Origin: Bacteroides sp. OF04-15BH
GTDB lineage: Bacteria > Bacteroidota > Bacteroidia > Bacteroidales > Bacteroidaceae
Assembly (NCBI RefSeq): GCF_003477995.1
Contig: NZ_QUEM01000001.1
Span: forward strand, 186,001 to 250,000
Direction: 5' to 3'
Length of the DNA stretch: 64,000 nt
A program made the position numbers and the translations under genes. The notes beneath the pieces are model-generated. The model was not told where the DNA came from. It did not search any database and saw nothing but the letters and a program-made list of their open reading frames with translations. This document shows positions 25,440 to 33,600 of the stretch, one piece after another (position 1 is the stretch's first letter; each line of letters opens with the position of its first letter).

Positions 25440-26705
25440 ATGATACGTTTGGCATTAAAAAATATATGGGCCCGCAAAAAAAGAAGCGGATGGTTGCTGG
25501 CAGAACTGGTTGCTGTCAGTATCATTCTGTGGCATCTGCTGGATCCGTTGATGGTGCAGACTTATGTGAACAGCCTGCCGGATGGCTTTGAATCGGAGAA
25601 TCTTTATCGGATTGAGTTGAATGAATATCCTTCCGTTTCTTCCTTTTATCGTGCGGATGCCGGTGAGCGGGAACAACGTATCGAAAACATGTGGCATATT
25701 CGTGAACGGGTGAGTCGTTATTCCGGAGTGGAATCGGCTACATTCCAAATCGAGGCGTTGGCTCCAGGTAGCACGGCTTGCCTATTGGGGCGAAATGCAA
25801 TTTCAGATACCTTGATGAGTGTGTTTACGGTTCATTTTGTTCCTAAGAGTGATTATTTTACGACATTCAGGTATAGAACCTTTGAAGGCCTTTCTCCGAA
25901 ACAGTTGGACCAGATGGATTATCATAGCTCAGAGTTTGTTTGTACGGACCCCCATTTTCCCGGCAAATCTGTCTTAGGATGGAATGGCGACGGAGGTAAT
26001 AAAGTCCGTGTGGTAGCTTCTTTGTATCCTGTTAAGATGCGTATGACTCTTCCACCTCAACAAGTGGAGTTTCTCCAGAGGGAGACTCCAGAGAATGCTT
26101 GGGCCATTGTATTCCGTTTGCGGGATGGCATTGATCCGGATGATTTTCTGCCTGCTTTCCGTGATTGGGCCAAAAATGAATTACAATTGGGAAATTTCTA
26201 CGTGGGCAATATAGAATCTTATCAGGATTTTATCAAGCAGAGCACTTCTTCTGCAGATTATGATTATTTGATGAAGGTGATTCTGGCCTGCTTCTTCTTG
26301 TTCTGTGTCTTTTTCGGCGTTTCGGGAACCTTCTGGATGCAGACCCGTAGCCGGTGCGAGGAAATCGGTATTCTGAAAAGTTTCGGTGCCACTTCCGGAC
26401 GTATCCTGCGTCTTTTTCTGTTCGAGGGACTCGGTTTGGTTACAGTAGCGGTTCTGTTGGGCTGTGTAATTTATCTGCAGTATGCCATGCATTCCGGACT
26501 TTATTTTCCACAAGATGTGTATTTTTCCCAAGAGACGTGTTGCAGTCCCTATGTGCATTATTGGTATGAGTCTTTCAAAGAGCATTTCCTGATCGTTTCG
26601 GGCGTGGTCTGGTTGCTGATGGTTCTGATTGTCAGTTTCGGCATTTATGTCCCGATGCGGGGGATCAGTCGGATAGCTCCGACAGAGGCGTTGCACGAAG
26701 AATAA
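25440..26705 (+). CDS. MacB/FtsX-type ABC permease, type B, pair 3
   Basis: A 421-residue type B permease starting MIRLALKNIWARKKRSGWLL. Type B markers are DGFESENLYRIELNEY, SGVESATFQI, EEIGILKSFGATSGRILRLF and ISRIAPTEALHEE. The periplasmic part carries its own sequence (ALAPGSTACLLGRNAISD) unlike pair 2, although the membrane part is nearly the same. A short insertion (YFPQDVYFSQET) lies before the last periplasmic loop. Confidence 0.88.
   Translation: MIRLALKNIWARKKRSGWLLAELVAVSIILWHLLDPLMVQTYVNSLPDGFESENLYRIELNEYPSVSSFYRADAGEREQRIENMWHIRERVSRYSGVESATFQIEALAPGSTACLLGRNAISDTLMSVFTVHFVPKSDYFTTFRYRTFEGLSPKQLDQMDYHSSEFVCTDPHFPGKSVLGWNGDGGNKVRVVASLYPVKMRMTLPPQQVEFLQRETPENAWAIVFRLRDGIDPDDFLPAFRDWAKNELQLGNFYVGNIESYQDFIKQSTSSADYDYLMKVILACFFLFCVFFGVSGTFWMQTRSRCEEIGILKSFGATSGRILRLFLFEGLGLVTVAVLLGCVIYLQYAMHSGLYFPQDVYFSQETCCSPYVHYWYESFKEHFLIVSGVVWLLMVLIVSFGIYVPMRGISRIAPTEALHEE
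26316..26435 (+). repeat. 120-bp block identical between two type B permease genes, copy 2
   Basis: Identical to 23775-23894 at all 120 positions. Differences begin immediately outside it (T/C at the upstream edge, C/T at the downstream edge), and a lower but still high similarity continues downstream. Confidence 0.85.
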
Positions 26706-26733
26706 TGTATCAGTCAATTAAATATAGAAGAAT

Positions 26734-26900
26734 ATGATAAAACGATATATCAAACAGACATGGGCCATGCTGAAGCAGCACAAACTGTTCGGCTCGCTCT
26801 ACATCATCGGTACGGCTATTCCGGTAGCGCTGACGATGATTGTCATCACCTTTCAGTATATCCGGGTGGGATCTATCTATCCGGAGGAGCACCGCGATGA
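26734..26900 (+). repeat. Near-identical 5' block of type A permease genes, copy 3
   Basis: Matches 24165-24331 with about four differences in 167 bases. It ends where the periplasmic domain coding sequence begins. Confidence 0.78.
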
Positions 26901-28014
26901 GCTGTGGTGTTCCGAAACTATCTATAATGGTAAGGGTGCCGTGGGGTCTTTATCCCTAACGGCGGTCAACAAATGGTTTTATCCGCTTCAGAGCGCAAAG
27001 GCTGTGACTGCTATACACAGTGCTTATCCGGTTCTGGTGCAGCTCCCTGACGGAAAAAGCGTACTTCAGGTAAAGACAATAGCCACGGATGCCGCTTTCT
27101 TCCGGGTATTTGATTTTAGGTTCCGTTCCGGCAAACCGTTTTCTGAATCTGATTTCCGCAACGGCAAACAGTGTGCCGTGATTTCGGAATCACTGGCCCG
27201 GCGGTTGTTTGGGGATGTGCAGGCTGTGGGACGGACCGTGCAGTTCAACTATGCCGATTATGTAGTGTCCGGTGTGGTGCGTGATGTCAGCAGTCTGACT
27301 CCGCGTACTTTTGCGCAGATTTATATTCCTTACACCTGTCTGGATGAAAACCAGGATCCTTCAGCTTTGTGCGGATCGTATACTGTTGCTATTCGGGTTG
27401 ACCGGAACAAAGGGCAGCAGATGAGGGCTGAATTTGATGAGAAATTCCGTAAGTATCAGGTGGCAACGGGCGATACGTCGGTTGTGATTGAGAAACCCCT
27501 CCCGGCTTGGAAATATTCGGCAAAGGATTCGGGTGCGGGCGTGCTTCTTGTTGATGGCGATGATATGGTGCGCAAATCCCTGTACCTTTTCGGGGGACTG
27601 GTTCTGGTCTTTTTATTGGTTCCGGCTTTGAACCTGAGTGGCATGATTGCCGGTCGTATGGAAGACCGCTTGATGGAAATGGGAGTTTACAAAGCCTTTG
27701 GAGCCACCCGTGGCTATCTGTTGCGGCAAGTTCTGAATGAGAATCTGATTCTGACTTTGATGGGCGGATTGGTCGGATTGTTCTTGTCCTGGGCTTTGTT
27801 GGCGTGGGGAAAGGACTGGGTGTTCCGATTCTTTTCCATTGACTATTATCTGGACAATTCGGATATCCTGGTTACTGTGGAGATGCTTTTCTCACCCTGG
27901 ATTTTCCTGTCCGCATTCCTGATCTGTGTCGTATTGAATCTTGCCTCTGCCTTGTTTCCCGTATGGCACGCCCTTCGTGCGGAGATTGTTTATTCGTTGA
28001 ACCAGAAAAAATGA
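26734..28014 (+). CDS. MacB/FtsX-type ABC permease, type A, pair 4
   Basis: A 426-residue type A permease, MIKRYIKQTWAMLKQHKLFG at the start. The N-terminal ~55 residues match pair 3 almost exactly. The periplasmic domain is its own (LARRLFGDVQAVGRTVQFNY, PSALCGSYTVAIRVDRNKG). The FtsX part has LMEMGVYKAFGATRGYLLR and ends AEIVYSLNQKK. Its stop is 4 bases before the type B partner. It likely exports, or extracts from the membrane, a different ligand from the other pairs. This is inferred from domain divergence only. Confidence 0.88.
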   Translation: MIKRYIKQTWAMLKQHKLFGSLYIIGTAIPVALTMIVITFQYIRVGSIYPEEHRDELWCSETIYNGKGAVGSLSLTAVNKWFYPLQSAKAVTAIHSAYPVLVQLPDGKSVLQVKTIATDAAFFRVFDFRFRSGKPFSESDFRNGKQCAVISESLARRLFGDVQAVGRTVQFNYADYVVSGVVRDVSSLTPRTFAQIYIPYTCLDENQDPSALCGSYTVAIRVDRNKGQQMRAEFDEKFRKYQVATGDTSVVIEKPLPAWKYSAKDSGAGVLLVDGDDMVRKSLYLFGGLVLVFLLVPALNLSGMIAGRMEDRLMEMGVYKAFGATRGYLLRQVLNENLILTLMGGLVGLFLSWALLAWGKDWVFRFFSIDYYLDNSDILVTVEMLFSPWIFLSAFLICVVLNLASALFPVWHALRAEIVYSLNQKK

Positions 28015-28018
28015 GCTT

Positions 28019-29272
28019 ATGATACGTTTGGCATTAAAGAATTTATGGGCCCGAAAGAGGCGTAACGGCTGGCTGATGGCCGAACTGATTGTGGTCAGTG
28101 TCATTCTGTGGCATTTTGCCGATCCCGTGACGGTGCAGACTTATGTGAATATGCTGCCGGATGGTTTTGACTCGGAGAATCTGTACCGTATTTCCATTCA
28201 GGAGTATGATCCGTCTTCTTACCGTTACCGTGAAGAGGCGGCAGAGAGTGAGACACGACAGGAAAATATGTGGCGTATTCGGGATCGTGTCCGGAATTAT
28301 CCCGGAGTGGAATCGGCTACATTTCAGATTGGAGGAGGCGGTCCGGGTGGTAGGTCGTACACTGCGACATCAATTCAGGTTACTGAAGATATTTCAGTGT
28401 CTCATATACAAGTTGATTTCGTTCCCAAAAGTGATTATTTTACCACTTTCCGCTATCAGACGGCCGGAGGACCTTCAACAGAGCAGATGGACCGGATGAC
28501 TTTGGAGAATGGGGAATTGATTATGACCGAGAACATTCTTCCGGATGCTCCTTCGTTCGGGTACAGGTATAAGAATGCTCTTGGAGATGAATTTAAGATT
28601 GTAGCTTCCGTTCGTCCTGTTAAAATACATTTGAACAAACCTCCCCAGCAAGTCCGGTTTGTGAAGTCTGGTGTTCAGGATGCGGATGCTATTATTTTCC
28701 GTTTGCGTGATGATGTGGACCCGGATGCCTTCCTGACGGATTTTCGGGAGTGGGCCTTGCGGGAGCTGCAATTGGGTAACTATTTTGTGGTGCAGATTGA
28801 ATCGTACGATCACTATATCAGTCAGGGATACTTTTCCAATACCTATGATTATGGGGTACAGCTTCTGTTAGGCTCGTTCTTCCTGTTCTGCATCTTCTTC
28901 GGAGTTTCCGGAAGTTTCTGGATGCAGACGCGTGCCCGGCGTGAAGAGATCGGTATTCTGAAAAGCTTTGGAGCCACTTCCGGGAAGATGGCGCGTCTGT
29001 TCCTGCTTGAGGGACTGATACTGACCACCGTGTCTGTCTTCTTGGGGGCAGTTATTTATTTGCAATATGCTTTGCATACCGGATTGTACCAGCCGGAAAA
29101 CACTTGCTTCAGTCCCTTTGTGCATTATTGGTATGAGTCTTTCAAACTGCACTATCTGATAGTTTCGGCTGTGGTCTGGCTGCTGATGGTACTGATTGTC
29201 AGTTTCGGCATTTATGTGCCTGTGCGCGGCATCAGCCGGATTGCACCGACGGAGGCGCTGCACGAAGAATAA
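28019..29272 (+). CDS. MacB/FtsX-type ABC permease, type B, pair 4
   Basis: A 417-residue type B permease starting MIRLALKNLWARKRRNGWLM. Markers are DGFDSENLYRISIQEY, PGVESATFQIGGGGPGGRSY, EEIGILKSFGATSGKMARLF and the ISRIAPTEALHEE terminus. The membrane and coupling segments resemble pairs 2 and 3 in protein but are more diverged in DNA, so they appear to have escaped the recent exchange. Next gene after 25 bases. Confidence 0.88.
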   Translation: MIRLALKNLWARKRRNGWLMAELIVVSVILWHFADPVTVQTYVNMLPDGFDSENLYRISIQEYDPSSYRYREEAAESETRQENMWRIRDRVRNYPGVESATFQIGGGGPGGRSYTATSIQVTEDISVSHIQVDFVPKSDYFTTFRYQTAGGPSTEQMDRMTLENGELIMTENILPDAPSFGYRYKNALGDEFKIVASVRPVKIHLNKPPQQVRFVKSGVQDADAIIFRLRDDVDPDAFLTDFREWALRELQLGNYFVVQIESYDHYISQGYFSNTYDYGVQLLLGSFFLFCIFFGVSGSFWMQTRARREEIGILKSFGATSGKMARLFLLEGLILTTVSVFLGAVIYLQYALHTGLYQPENTCFSPFVHYWYESFKLHYLIVSAVVWLLMVLIVSFGIYVPVRGISRIAPTEALHEE

Positions 29273-29297
29273 CTTACACGAATAAAACAAACACTTA

Positions 29298-30632
29298 TTG
29301 ATTATGAACCGTTTTCGGAAATATGTTTATCGTAGTTGGGCTCTGCTCCGTCAGAATCCGCTGTTTTCGAGCATCTACATTTTGGGCACTGCACTTTCGG
29401 TGGCCCTGCTGATGGTGCTGTTTATTATCTTTTACGTGAAATTCGCTCCCATCTATCCCGAAGGAAACCGGAACCGTACGCTGGTGCTGCAATACGTACA
29501 GGCCAATGATCTCAGCAATCCCAGTTCATATAGTGGTGGTGCTCTGTCACCGCGCGTTCCGTATGAACTTTTGAAGGGATTGCCGCATCTTGACGCGACA
29601 GCTGCGGTGTATCGCACTTCTGCTGCAAAGGATGACAGAGTTGCACTGACGACGCGTTCGGCTGCGGTACCCGTATCATCCAAGTATGTCGATGGCGGTT
29701 TCTGGCGGGTGTTCACCTTCCGTTTCTTGTCTGGAAAGTCTTTTTCCGATGCCGATGTGACCGCCGCGATGCCGGTGGCCGTTCTTTCGGCCCGGCTGGC
29801 CAACCGTATATTCGGAACAATGGAGGCTGTCGGACGACAGTTTCTGTTCAATGGTAACGAGCTGAAAGTGGCGGGTGTGGTGCAGGACGTGTCGTGGGTC
29901 ACTCCGGCTACGGCTGCCGATGTGTGGCTGCCGTTGTCGCTCAATCCGAATGCGCTCTGGGAAACGGGCGATGAACGTCTGCGGGGTAATCTGGAGGTGT
30001 ATCTGACGGCTCCGAAGCCTTCCGACAAGGACGCGTTACGAAAGGAAGTACGTGAGGCGTTTCGTCGTTACAATACTACGTGCCGGCTTTATGAGAATGA
30101 CATCCTCGACCAACCGGACGATTATTGGAAAAGCTGTTTCCGGTCCTCCTATACCGGTGATGCCAGTAGCAGCTTGAAGCCATATCTCGAAGCCACTTTG
30201 CGTCCGTTCTTCTATTTCCTGCTGGCCCTGATCTTCATTCCGGCCCTGAATCTTGGGGGCATCATCGCTTCACGCATGGACAGCCGTATCGGAGAGTTGG
30301 GTATCCGCAAAGCGTATGGAGCTTCCAACCTCTGGCTGTTGCGTCAGATTATGAATGAGAACCTGCTGTTCACTTCGTTAGGAAGTCTTTTAGGCCTGTT
30401 GCTTAGCTATCTCTGTCTGTGGCTTTCGTCCGACTGGATTCTGACGATTCTTGATAAGTATACCGATCCGACCATGCCTGCGCCCGAATTTACGGCCGGC
30501 ATGCTGTTGCAGCCTGCGGTGTTTGTAGTAGTCGTATGCTTCTGCCTGTTGCTGAATTTCCTGTCGGCACTGGTTCCGGCCCTGTTGTCGCTGCGGAAAA
30601 GCATTGTGGAACAATTGCAGCAGAAGCGATGA
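29298..30632 (+). CDS. MacB/FtsX-type ABC permease, type A, pair 5
   Basis: A 444-residue type A permease, the most divergent of its group. It opens MNRFRKYVYRSWALLRQNPL with the first helix in IYILGTALSVALLMVLFII, then a periplasmic domain (RLANRIFGTMEAVGRQFLFN). FtsX helices carry the coupling segment IGELGIRKAYGASNLWLLRQ, and the end is KSIVEQLQQKR. G+C is higher than in pairs 2-4. It may represent an older pair that did not take part in the duplications. Confidence 0.87.
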   Translation: MIMNRFRKYVYRSWALLRQNPLFSSIYILGTALSVALLMVLFIIFYVKFAPIYPEGNRNRTLVLQYVQANDLSNPSSYSGGALSPRVPYELLKGLPHLDATAAVYRTSAAKDDRVALTTRSAAVPVSSKYVDGGFWRVFTFRFLSGKSFSDADVTAAMPVAVLSARLANRIFGTMEAVGRQFLFNGNELKVAGVVQDVSWVTPATAADVWLPLSLNPNALWETGDERLRGNLEVYLTAPKPSDKDALRKEVREAFRRYNTTCRLYENDILDQPDDYWKSCFRSSYTGDASSSLKPYLEATLRPFFYFLLALIFIPALNLGGIIASRMDSRIGELGIRKAYGASNLWLLRQIMNENLLFTSLGSLLGLLLSYLCLWLSSDWILTILDKYTDPTMPAPEFTAGMLLQPAVFVVVVCFCLLLNFLSALVPALLSLRKSIVEQLQQKR

Positions 30633-30693
30633 GGGGTAAGTGATGAGTGATTGAAGAATGATTGATAAAAACAGATTAGCGAGATAAAAAATC

Positions 30694-32004
30694 ATGAACA
30701 GAATTATATTACATCAGTTTTGGAACCGGCGTCGCCGGAACATTTGGATTTTTCTGGAACTTTTGTTGGCTGGTTATTTCCTTTGGATGGTACTTGACCC
30801 GATTTGTGTGCTTACCGCCGACCGGATGATTTCCCGGGGCTACAATCCAGAGGGTATCTATCGGTTGAATCTGGGTATTTATGACGAAACGTCGGGCCTG
30901 TACTATCAGGCTGCGGACGACAACGATGAAGTCCGCGACCGTAAGTTTCAGCTGATCATGAAGGAGTTAGCTTCCTGTCCGGAGGTAGCCAGTGTGGCTT
31001 TCGGAATTTCCAGCTGCTTCCCCAACAGCAACAGCTGGGACGGCAACCGTTTGTTGGCACCTGACTCCAGCGAGATCCAGATTCAGGTCTATACGTATTA
31101 TCAGGTGGACGGCAACGATCCGGCCGGCGTTCTGGGTCTGGAGGATGCCCTGACGGGCGATTCGTTGCGTCTGCCACCCACGTTTTTCCGTTCCGACGGG
31201 CAGATTGCCATTTCTGAACAACTGGCCCGGAAACTTTTCGGTACACCGAAAGCTGTCGGCCGGAAAGTCCGCTATAACGGATATGCGGTGGAAGTAGCCG
31301 CTGTGTTCCGCGACATCAAGCATTTTGATGCCCAACAACCCGTTCCATTGGCTCTGATGAGCCAGCCTTTGTCGCGCGTCCGCAAAAGCATCGTCTGGCA
31401 GTCCATTCTGTTCCGCTTGAAACCGGGGGTAGATGCCGGTGTTTTCCGCAACCGTTTCGAGCGCGAGGTAGTGCCTCGGATCAATCAGGGTAACTTCTAC
31501 TATGCCGGTCTGAAATCCTTTGCTGACTATAGCCGCGAAGCCACCTTCGAAGCCGGCATCACCGGCAAGCTCCGACTGAGCTACGGGCTGGCCGTATTCG
31601 CTCTGCTCTGCATCTTCATGGGAATATTCGGCACATTTTGGATGCACGCCGTTGACCGCCGTCCGGAACTAGGTGTGTTGCGCAGTCTGGGCGCTTCGCG
31701 CGGCGCGGTGGCTGGCCGTTTCTATTTCGAGGTGTGGCTGCTCGTTACGTCGGCTTTCGTACTCGTGCTGCTGGCCGTGTTCCACTATGTGCGTAGCGAG
31801 GGATTGGCTCCTGTGGTACAGACGTTCCAGAACGACTTGTTTACTCCCGATCCCGCTTACTGGCAGAACCGCCTGTGGAGCCGCTTTGCCGTGGTTTCGG
31901 TTGTAACCTATGTGCTGATGCTTGTTCTCTCTTTTTTAGCCGTGTGGTTTCCTGTACGTCGGGCTGTTGCTTTGCCGCCCGCTGATGCGTTGCACGAAGA
32001 GTAA
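30694..32004 (+). CDS. MacB/FtsX-type ABC permease, type B, pair 5
   Basis: A 436-residue type B permease, divergent but clearly of the same kind. The first helix is in WIFLELLLAGYFLWMVLDPI, the type B marker is RGYNPEGIYRLNLGIY, and the periplasmic domain has LARKLFGTPKAVGRKVRYN. The coupling segment is PELGVLRSLGASRGAVAGRF and the C-terminus ALPPADALHEE. It is followed after 18 bases by the TolC-family gene, tying the permease array to an outer-membrane exit. Confidence 0.87.
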   Translation: MNRIILHQFWNRRRRNIWIFLELLLAGYFLWMVLDPICVLTADRMISRGYNPEGIYRLNLGIYDETSGLYYQAADDNDEVRDRKFQLIMKELASCPEVASVAFGISSCFPNSNSWDGNRLLAPDSSEIQIQVYTYYQVDGNDPAGVLGLEDALTGDSLRLPPTFFRSDGQIAISEQLARKLFGTPKAVGRKVRYNGYAVEVAAVFRDIKHFDAQQPVPLALMSQPLSRVRKSIVWQSILFRLKPGVDAGVFRNRFEREVVPRINQGNFYYAGLKSFADYSREATFEAGITGKLRLSYGLAVFALLCIFMGIFGTFWMHAVDRRPELGVLRSLGASRGAVAGRFYFEVWLLVTSAFVLVLLAVFHYVRSEGLAPVVQTFQNDLFTPDPAYWQNRLWSRFAVVSVVTYVLMLVLSFLAVWFPVRRAVALPPADALHEE

Positions 32005-32022
32005 CCTTTTTAATCTTCATAT

Positions 32023-33567
32023 ATGAAATCTTTACTGAAATATTCCGCCATTCATTCCGGAGCAGCTATGTCTGTCAATCCGTGTTGGCTGTTCCGCCTG
32101 TTTCTGGCCGTTCTGTTCCTGTTGCCGGTTTCTCTGCTTCCGGCTCAGGAACTGACGCCCCGTACACTGACCTTGTCCGAAGCTATTATGCTGGCCCGCA
32201 AGCAAAGTGTGGATGCCGCCTCTGCATTGGGACAGTTGAAATCTGCCTATTGGAGTTACCGCAGTTTCCGGGCAGAGCTGCTTCCGGAGGTGAATTTCTC
32301 GGCTACATTGCCCAGCTATCGCAAAAACTATAACGCCTATCAGCAGAGCGACGGTTCGCACACCTATGTGCGCAATGACTATATGAGTCTGAATGGAGCC
32401 ATTTCTGTGGATCAGAGCATCTGGTTTACGGGAGGAACCCTTTCGCTCACCACGTCGCTCGATTATATGACCCAGTTCGGTACCGGCAGCCGCAACCATC
32501 AGTTTATGTCCGTACCGGTGGCCCTCACTCTGAACCAGCCTCTTTTCGGTGTGAATTCGGTGAAGTGGGACCGCCGCATCGAACCGCTCCGCTATGCCGA
32601 GGCACAGGCCAATTTCCTTTCGGCTACCGAGCGCGTGACGATGACCGTCATTCAGTATTACTTCAACCTGCTGCTGGCCCGTGAGAATGTCAGCATTGCC
32701 CGTCAGAATCTTCAGAACGCCGAAAAACTCTGTGAGGTGGCCGAGAGCAAGCGGCGCATGGGAAAAATCAGCGAGAACGATCTGTTGCAGCTGAGACTGA
32801 ATGTGCTCAATGCCCGTTCCACGCTTACGGCCAATGAGAGCAGTCTGAAATCGAACATGTTCACACTGCGCTCGTTTCTGGCGTTGGGCGAAACGGAAGA
32901 ACTGATTCCGGTGCTGCCCGACAGCGTGCCGCCGATTTCATTGGAGTATCACGAGGTGCTGAAGAAAGCTTTGGAGCATAACTCCATTTCCTATAATCTC
33001 CGTCGCCGTCAGCTGGAAGCCGACTATCAGGTGGCACAGGCCAAAGGCAATCGCAGACAGGTTTCGCTCTATGCCCAGGTGGGCTTTACGGGCAGCGACT
33101 CCGATTTCGGACGCACCTATACTGAGATGAAGGACAATCAGGTGATTCAGGTTGGTGTGCAGGTGCCCATACTCGACTGGGGCAAACGCCGCGGACAGGT
33201 CAAGGTGGCCGAGAGCAACCGTGAGGTGGTGCGCCAGCAGCTGCGTAAGGAAGAGGCCGATTTCAGTCAGAGTCTTTTCGTGCTCACCGAGCAGTTCAAC
33301 AATCAGGTGAACCAGTTGCAGATTGCTCTGGAGGCCGATGCCATTGCCCGCCGTCGTTATCAGAGCAATGTGGAAACCTTCCTGATCGGCAAGATCAGCA
33401 CACTCGATCTGAACGACGCGCAGACCAGCAAGGATGAGGCGCGCCGCAAATACATCAACGAATTGTTCTCCTACTGGTACTATTATTATCAGATTCGAAG
33501 CATCACCCTGTGGGATTTTGCCGCCCAGACCAATATTGATGCCGATTTTGAGGAAATAGTCCGGTAA
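32023..33567 (+). CDS. TolC-family outer-membrane efflux protein
   Basis: A 514-residue outer-membrane channel component. The signal peptide is at about residues 20-42 (LFRLFLAVLFLLPVSLLPAQ). Translation could instead start at the in-frame ATG at 32068, which gives a more usual signal length. Two OEP repeats are visible: the first with LTLSEAIMLARKQS and ARENVSIARQNLQNAEKLC, the second with VLKKALEHNSISYNLRRRQL and the conserved VGVQVPILDWGKRRGQVKVA. The long alpha hairpins should form the periplasmic tunnel that meets the adaptor encoded first in the operon. Confidence 0.92.
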   Translation: MKSLLKYSAIHSGAAMSVNPCWLFRLFLAVLFLLPVSLLPAQELTPRTLTLSEAIMLARKQSVDAASALGQLKSAYWSYRSFRAELLPEVNFSATLPSYRKNYNAYQQSDGSHTYVRNDYMSLNGAISVDQSIWFTGGTLSLTTSLDYMTQFGTGSRNHQFMSVPVALTLNQPLFGVNSVKWDRRIEPLRYAEAQANFLSATERVTMTVIQYYFNLLLARENVSIARQNLQNAEKLCEVAESKRRMGKISENDLLQLRLNVLNARSTLTANESSLKSNMFTLRSFLALGETEELIPVLPDSVPPISLEYHEVLKKALEHNSISYNLRRRQLEADYQVAQAKGNRRQVSLYAQVGFTGSDSDFGRTYTEMKDNQVIQVGVQVPILDWGKRRGQVKVAESNREVVRQQLRKEEADFSQSLFVLTEQFNNQVNQLQIALEADAIARRRYQSNVETFLIGKISTLDLNDAQTSKDEARRKYINELFSYWYYYYQIRSITLWDFAAQTNIDADFEEIVR

Positions 33568-33600
33568 TAATCCAATAAAAAGAAGTAACTTTGTCTTATT

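Noticed and set aside
23775..26435. Identical blocks as an assembly collapse or duplication error
   Set aside because: Flanking sequence on each side differs extensively between copies, so a simple assembly duplication is unlikely, although long reads would settle it.
33586..33593. TAACTTTG motif just before the NtrC-type regulator as a separate promoter
   Set aside because: The predicted start would fall on the ATG itself and there is no -33 element at correct spacing. Possible but unsupported.
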